This document shows, in pieces, positions 60,587 to 64,000 of a stretch of DNA of 64,000 bases. The stretch spans positions 62,001 through 126,000 of the forward strand of contig JAHLJZ010000038.1 in assembly GCA_025602915.1 (NCBI GenBank), read 5' to 3'. The notes under the pieces are model-generated. The model did no database searches. It was given only the letters and a program-made list of their open reading frames with translations, and was not told the origin of the DNA. The translations under genes were made by a program, and so were the position numbers. Each line of letters opens with the position of its first letter. The stretch's first letter is position 1. This DNA is from Paraphysoderma sedebokerense (taxonomy: Eukaryota; Blastocladiomycota; Physodermatomycetes; Physodermatales; Physodermataceae).

Positions 60587-62221
60587 ATGCCCATCAGTGT
60601 CGATTGCGAGGAATGTAAAGATCAACAAGAGCAAGAAGTGATTGCTCTGGAGGTTTGGTCATTTAATTGTATCCACCGTAATTCCAAGTGGCTAATCTTT
60701 TGTCAGTCAATATATCCGGACGATTTTACGTACCGCCGTGATGAGATTACGAATCAAATTGTCGGTAATATAGCAATCAACGTAACGCTTCCGCAAATAT
60801 CATCAGGAGAAAAAAACGAATCTACCGAAGCAACTGATGACGATGACGGATGTCTTATTTTTGTTTATGACATCCTCAAGCCCGCAAAGTCTATTCCCGT
60901 CAAGAACCTCCCGCCCGTCATAATCAACTTTCAGCTTCCCGAGACTTATCCGTTCAGTGAACCATCCATTGAAATCGCTTGCAACTGGCTGTCAGGGTGT
61001 GTTGTAGGGAATCTGAGGACGAAGAATGCGAAACTAAGCAAAGATTTGGAGAGTGACCCTTTGGATGGGCTTAGCTTGAGGAAGAAAGTTGAGCAGAAGC
61101 TGCTAGATATGTGTAAAGAGCAGCTTGGAGAGGTAGTACTCTTCCAATTGGCGGATTGGATAAGACATGAAATGCTAGACTTCCTACATGTAAGCCGGGA
61201 AATTGGAGTAGATTCAGGTAACCCGTTGTCATGCTTTATCGACCCAAAGATAGAATAATCTAATCTTCATTTTAGCTATTCTTCATGAAATTCAAGCTTA
61301 CAATCAATCTATGCTTCTCGACCAGTATAACCGAACGATTTTTATATGTGGAATTTGTTTATCCGAACGAAAGGGATCATCGTGTTTTCAGTTTTGTTCA
61401 TGCAGTCATGTATTCTGTACCCAGTGCTTAACGGACTTCTTTGAGATGCTGATAAAAGAAGGTCTCGTTAGATCTGTTAAATGCCCACATCCGAGTTGTA
61501 CTTCTGAAAACGCCCGCTTATCGAGCCGTGAACTCGAAACACTATTGCCTGAAGCAGTTATGGAACGCTATAATTTCCTTTACACGCAGCAATCGTACGA
61601 ACTCGACCCACAAATCACTTGGTGTGTCCTCCCCCATTGCCGTGGACCTGCGAAGAAATCCGCCGACTGCTCCAAGGGAGCGTACGAAAAGTTAGCAACT
61701 TGCTTAAAATGCGGTTACAATTTCTGTCATTGGTGCAGCAAGACTTGGCATGGGACTCAAACGTTTTGTGAAGTGAAAAATGGTGACAAGGTGGTCACGG
61801 ATTATCTGAACGGGGATGATAACATAAAACGAAGGATTGAAGTGCAATATGGTAAAAGTATCGTCGCTAAAATGGTTCAAAAGTATCGAGAAGAGGAAGC
61901 GACGAAGGCATTTTTGAAATCTACCGCAACGCCTTGTCCCTCTGTATGTTTTTTTTTTGGTGGATTTTCACATCCTGATTGTGTCCTAATTCATTTTCTA
62001 TTTCCTTATTGTAGTGCTCTACGTACATAACGAAAACTGAAGGCTGCAATCATATGACTTGCCAGTCATGCCAAACCCATTTTTGCTATCGTTGTGGATC
62101 CTATCTACCATCCTCGAACCCGTATTCACACTATAATTTTGGCGGTTCTAGCTGTTACGGGCAGTTGTTCGATTCCTTACATACAGATGATGACGCTCTC
62201 TTTGAGTTTGCTTTCGTGTAA
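60587..62221 (+). CDS. RBR E3 ubiquitin ligase, RNF14-type (RWD + RING1-IBR-RING2)
   Basis: HECT/RING-hybrid ubiquitin ligase. Exons: 60587-60652, 60707-61217, 61276-61943, 62015-62221; 483 codons plus stop. The N-terminal RWD domain begins EVIALESIYPDDFTYR once the 54 nt first intron is removed. RING1 is CGICLSERKGSSCFQFCSCS plus CTQCL and CPHPSC. The IBR is ITWCVLPHCRGPAKK and CLKCGYNFCHWCSKTWHG. RING2 is CSTYITKTEGCNHMTCQSCQ plus FCYRCG, with catalytic Cys-426 in EGCNH. RWD plus TRIAD matches RNF14/Itt1, a ligase linked to stalled ribosomes and transcription cofactors. A stretch around 61000-61045 could be a small in-frame intron, but it is stop-free and I left it coding. Confidence 0.92.
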
Positions 62222-62686
62222 GACAATTTTGCAGGGTTTCCTCTGTGTATTTTGTATTGTAGATTGTTTGCGATATTTAATTGTAATTGACAAAATTAAA
62301 AAAATATTGAACTAGTTCTTGATGCGATACTTTTGCAAGAGCTACAGGAAAGAACCGTGATGAACTTTCTTCAGGCTTCAGATGGCCTAGGAGATTATGA
62401 GATGGCGGTCGAATTCCCAGGCATGTATTATGCTCCGCTGTTGCTTCTCGTACTAAACGAGAATGTAAATCCACATATACCTTATCATAAGCTGCTGTTA
62501 TTGACGAACTCCTCTCAAAAATAATGTGGGACTGAGTTTAGTTTGAACAGATTTGCCCGTTTATTGTGAACTTGTCGTTTCTCTCTCCGCATTGACTCAG
62601 TCCGGCTTTCGAGTTTCGACCAGTGACAGCAGCAGTGAGCAGACCCATATTCGACCATTTGGGCAGCTTTCGGAACAAACGGCTCA
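62222..62686. other. Spacer RNF14-type gene to SERINC gene
   Basis: 0.46 kb. It contains a 63-codon plus-strand frame at 62333-62524 (QERTVMNFLQASDGLGDYEM...) of no recognised family, perhaps 3' UTR chance or an unrecognised short gene. The right half should be the SERINC promoter. Confidence 0.45.
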
Positions 62687-63936
62687 ATGGCATGCTGCTT
62701 AACTTGCTGTGTTGCTGATGCTAGTCAGTAATTTGACTTTGAACTCCGGAATCATCTGTACTCTTACTTACATATTTTCTCAGTATGTTGCGCGACTTCC
62801 GGAGCGATCGAATGCTGCTGTTGCGTTATTCCATGTAAAACATCAGTTGTTACTAGAGTATTGTATGCCCTCGGATTCACATTAGCTACCGCGGCAGCGT
62901 TCACCTTAAAGTAAAGTAGTCTCACTGTCATTGGCGTGGATCTTAAAGCACCATACCCACCAATTTTTTACAGGACGATAGGATTTCAAAATTTCCCGTA
63001 TTTCTGCGATCAAACGTGTTGGCAATATGTGACTGTCTACAGATTCAGTTTTAGTTTGGTGCAGTATCATTCATTCTTGATGTTGCTGACATTCGGAGTA
63101 ACCAACAGTCGGGATGCCAGAGCAAGAATTCAAAATGGGTCCGTTTTTCTTTCGCGCTGATAACACAAAGGCATTAGTATTTATTATTCTTCCCTAGATT
63201 TTGGCCCATCAAGTTCATTCTATTTGCTGGGGTAACAACTGGATCGTTTTTCATGGAGAAAGAGCTGTTCGACAAATATTACATTCCCGCATTTGTGTTC
63301 AGTGGATTCTTCTTGCTCCTCCAAATGTTCTTGCTTGTCGACTTTGCGTATGCTTGGGTACATTTTTATCCTTCAAAAACAGTTAATACTCTGTTCCTTG
63401 TAATAACTTGATGTATTTCGTTCTTTGCAGGCTAATCGCTGGGTCTCAAATTACGAAGAAACCCAAAATAGTGCATGGCAAATCGGCCTCGTTGGTTCAA
63501 CAATCCTCATATACTGCTTAGTATTAACAGGGCATATTCTGCTGTATCACTTCTTTGGTTACGAATCGCCACGATGCGGGCTCAATATCTTTTTAATTTC
63601 GTTTAATCTGATCCTGACAATCATTCAATCGATATTGTCAATTCACCCTCGAGTTCAGGAGAAAAGACCCAAGTCGGGATTACTACAAGCTGGAGTGATT
63701 GCGCTGTATTCTACTTATTTGATTGCCAGCGCAATTACCAACGATCCTTATAAATGTTTGAGAGGAATTGGAACTGGAGAATCTGACCCAAACTTCCAAA
63801 ACACTGCTCAAATTGTGGGAGTCGTGCTGTCTATACTTGCGTTAGGATACACAGCTATCGATACTGGAAGTTCTTACGTTTTGGCCGGACAAGAAAACCA
63901 AGATGACGAGACAGAAGGAACACTATACTCTTATAG
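62687..63936 (+). CDS. Serine incorporator (SERINC/Tms1) membrane protein (3'-truncated by window edge)
   Basis: Multipass membrane protein of the SERINC/TDE1 family, linked to serine-lipid incorporation and lipid scrambling. Exons: 62687-62723, 62784-62910, 62974-63138, 63198-63357, 63431-63936 and beyond. Family signatures: the Cys-rich N-terminus (ATSGAIECCCCVIPCKTSVV), CWQYVTVYRFSFSLVQYHSF, the hallmark GVTNSRDARARIQNG, NGFWPIKFILFAG, and membrane spans FVFSGFFLLLQMFLLVDFAY and VGSTILIYCLVLTGHILLYH. The last visible codon is split by a donor (TATAG/GTAATT at 63936/63937), so the final C-terminal exon lies outside the window. The first donor (GTCAGT) is weak. Confidence 0.93.
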
Positions 63937-64000
63937 GTAATTAGTGCGTTCACTTCTACTTTTGGTCGGATAAGGTTTGACTTCGGATTCTTGCGTTCTC

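Noticed and set aside
61004-61045. Possible 42-nt in-frame intron in the RNF14-type gene
   Set aside because: Below the local minimum intron size, and the region is stop-free; left as coding.

Overview
This 64 kb window is nuclear DNA of a fungus, most probably an early-diverging (Mucoromycota- or Zoopagomycota-like) lineage. Genes are closely packed on both strands, and nearly all are split by short GT-AG introns of about 50-130 nt, often with a CTAAC-type branch point. The set mixes fungal hallmarks (chorismate synthase, a Pcl-type cyclin, a Cdc10-like septin, a DUF4246 protein) with genes usually discussed in animals or plants (UVSSA, a PANK4-type fusion, LANCL, DNAJC17, ZW10, SERINC, a PATROL1-like MUN protein, YTH). 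I placed exon boundaries by eye from splice signals, reading phase and family conservation. For almost every model the exon lengths sum to a whole number of codons, an independent consistency check. I see no convincing transposon, LTR element, CRISPR array or rRNA.

1-8 kb: the 3' part of an APN2 AP-endonuclease, a tRNA-Lys(CTT), a probably secreted polyamine oxidase, and a LanC-like gene head-to-head with a class I methyltransferase. 8-16 kb: one conventional myosin II heavy chain (predicted 2306 aa) on the minus strand. 16-24 kb: an alpha/beta hydrolase (minus) sharing a 239 bp promoter with UVSSA (plus), then a Ser/Thr-rich secreted protein. 24-29 kb: a 15-exon MUN/DUF810 protein and an intronless orphan.

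29-39 kb, all minus strand: two tandem PIP5K paralogues, a septin and a DUF4246 protein. 39-48 kb: ZW10 and chorismate synthase back to back, then a pantothenate kinase-DUF89 phosphatase fusion. 48-55 kb: a four-finger C2H2 factor and a Pcl cyclin, diverging from the largest gene-poor stretch (2.6 kb). 54-64 kb: the KEOPS subunit Cgi121, a YTH RNA-binding protein, a small coiled-coil protein, DNAJC17, an RNF14-type RBR E3 ligase, and a SERINC gene running off the right edge.

There is no operon logic. Recurring themes are DNA repair (APN2, UVSSA), phosphoinositide, membrane and vesicle biology (two PIP5Ks, MUN protein, ZW10, SERINC), cytokinesis and cytoskeleton (myosin II, septin) and coenzyme or aromatic metabolism (PANK4-like, ARO2). 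Several neighbours share short bidirectional promoters: LANCL/methyltransferase, hydrolase/UVSSA, ZW10/ARO2 and coiled-coil/DNAJC17.
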